This document shows positions 63,597 to 64,000 of a DNA stretch of 64,000 nt, one piece after another. The position numbers and the translations under genes were made by a program. A model generated the notes under the pieces. That model was not told the DNA's origin and did not search any database. It saw only the letters and a list, made by a program, of their open reading frames with translations. The stretch is from Colocasia esculenta (Eukaryota; Streptophyta; Magnoliopsida; Alismatales; Araceae). Each line of letters begins with the position of its first letter. Within the stretch, counting starts at the first letter, position 1. The stretch covers positions 76,095,079 to 76,159,078 of the forward strand of contig CM024759.1 in NCBI GenBank assembly GCA_014218235.1. The letters run 5' to 3'.

Positions 63597-64000
63597 CGGA
63601 GGTGCTCGGCATTCCAGGTTCTCGGTATGACTGTGCCATCGAGGTCTGTTAGTCGGTAGGCGCCATGACCGAGGACCTCCACAACACGATACGGTCCTTC
63701 CCAATTGGCCGATAACTTTCCGATGGCCGTCCTCGGATTGGAGACAGAAAGCTTTCTGAGGACGAGGCTCCCAATAGTGAAGTGCCTCGGTCTGACTTTT
63801 TGGTCAAAGCTCTTCTTAATCCTCCGTTGGTAGATCTCCATCTTTGCCGACACATTCTCTCGTCTTTCCTCTATGAGGTCCAGCTTGGCACGCAGGGCGA
63901 GGCTATTAACTTCTTCGTCAAATCCGAGTATCCTTCTTGATGGGACGAGGATTTCCACGGGCGACACCGCCTCCACACCGAAGGCGAGTGCGAATGGCGA
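63597..64000 (-). pseudogene. Tat-C integrase C-terminal part (cut by window end)
   Basis: Open on minus from the window edge to a stop after YFP: NSLALRAKLDLIEERRENVS, YQRRIKKSFDQKVRPRHFTI, GSLVLRKLSVSNPRTAIGKL, NWEGPYRVVEVLGHGAYRL and PRTWNAEHLRGYFP. It aligns with the integrase end of Tat-B (RRAVGKL, KWEGPYQV, PRTWHVSNLK) but is clearly diverged. No frame defect is seen in the part present, so the parent element may be intact here. Confidence 0.9.

Larger units (their letters stand above)
59845..64000 (-). mobile_element. Tat-C: minus-strand Tat-lineage element, 3' part only
   Basis: Read on minus from the window edge: integrase C-terminus, a 22-bp minisatellite, a region coding on the opposite (plus) strand, then the 3' LTR at the left. 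Layout equals that of Tat-B, mirrored. The 5' LTR, gag and pol lie beyond the window. Confidence 0.85.

Overview
This window is nuclear DNA from a flowering plant, probably a monocot. The evidence is plant Ty3/gypsy lineages (Tekay and Tat), a Helitron with captured plant gene fragments, hAT and CACTA-type DNA transposons, a tRNA-derived SINE, TTTAGGG telomere-type repeats, and one intact, very GC-rich, intronless organic cation transporter gene. The species cannot be named from sequence alone. The window is transposon-dominated, and the only clearly intact host gene is the transporter at 28223-29869.

Layout. (1) 1-1347: AT-rich intergenic DNA with a MITE-like repeat. (2) 1348-14229: a Helitron, with TC start after A and a hairpin plus CTAG before T at the end. 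It carries same-strand fragments of four unrelated plant genes: an AAE3-like acyl-CoA synthetase, a receptor-like cytoplasmic kinase, a GDSL esterase and a DUF688-like protein. A complete Tekay-type Ty3/gypsy element (4260-12738) is inserted in the GDSL fragment. (3) 14230-17960: AT-rich DNA, a second copy of the MITE-like repeat and a Tat-like LTR remnant. (4) 17961-22217: a decayed hAT element with matching TIRs. (5) 22218-28222: intergenic DNA with a SINE, homopolymers and MITE-like tracts. (6) 28223-29869: the transporter gene. (7) 29986-45401: a minus-strand Tat element whose integrase is interrupted by a second, young Tekay element (to 39869). A 100-N assembly gap hides part of this nest. 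(8) 47025-57642: a complete plus-strand Tat element with GAATT target-site duplications. (9) 57648-59844: CACTA-type subterminal repeats, a tandem duplication and a LINE remnant. (10) 59845-64000: the 3' part of another minus-strand Tat element, cut by the window end.

How the parts work together. The gypsy elements carry gag, protease, reverse transcriptase, RNase H and integrase, the usual machinery for copying through RNA. All are broken by frameshifts, many of them single-base indels that may be assembly errors. The two Tat elements whose 3' halves are visible (47025-57642 and 59845-64000) each carry an additional gene between integrase and 3' LTR, on the strand opposite gag-pol. It encodes a Transposase_28-like domain followed by a charged, coiled-coil region. 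Each copy has its own TATA box and a short intron in the same relative position, and in the right-hand copy removal of the intron preserves the reading frame. This antisense gene is the most interesting system in the window.
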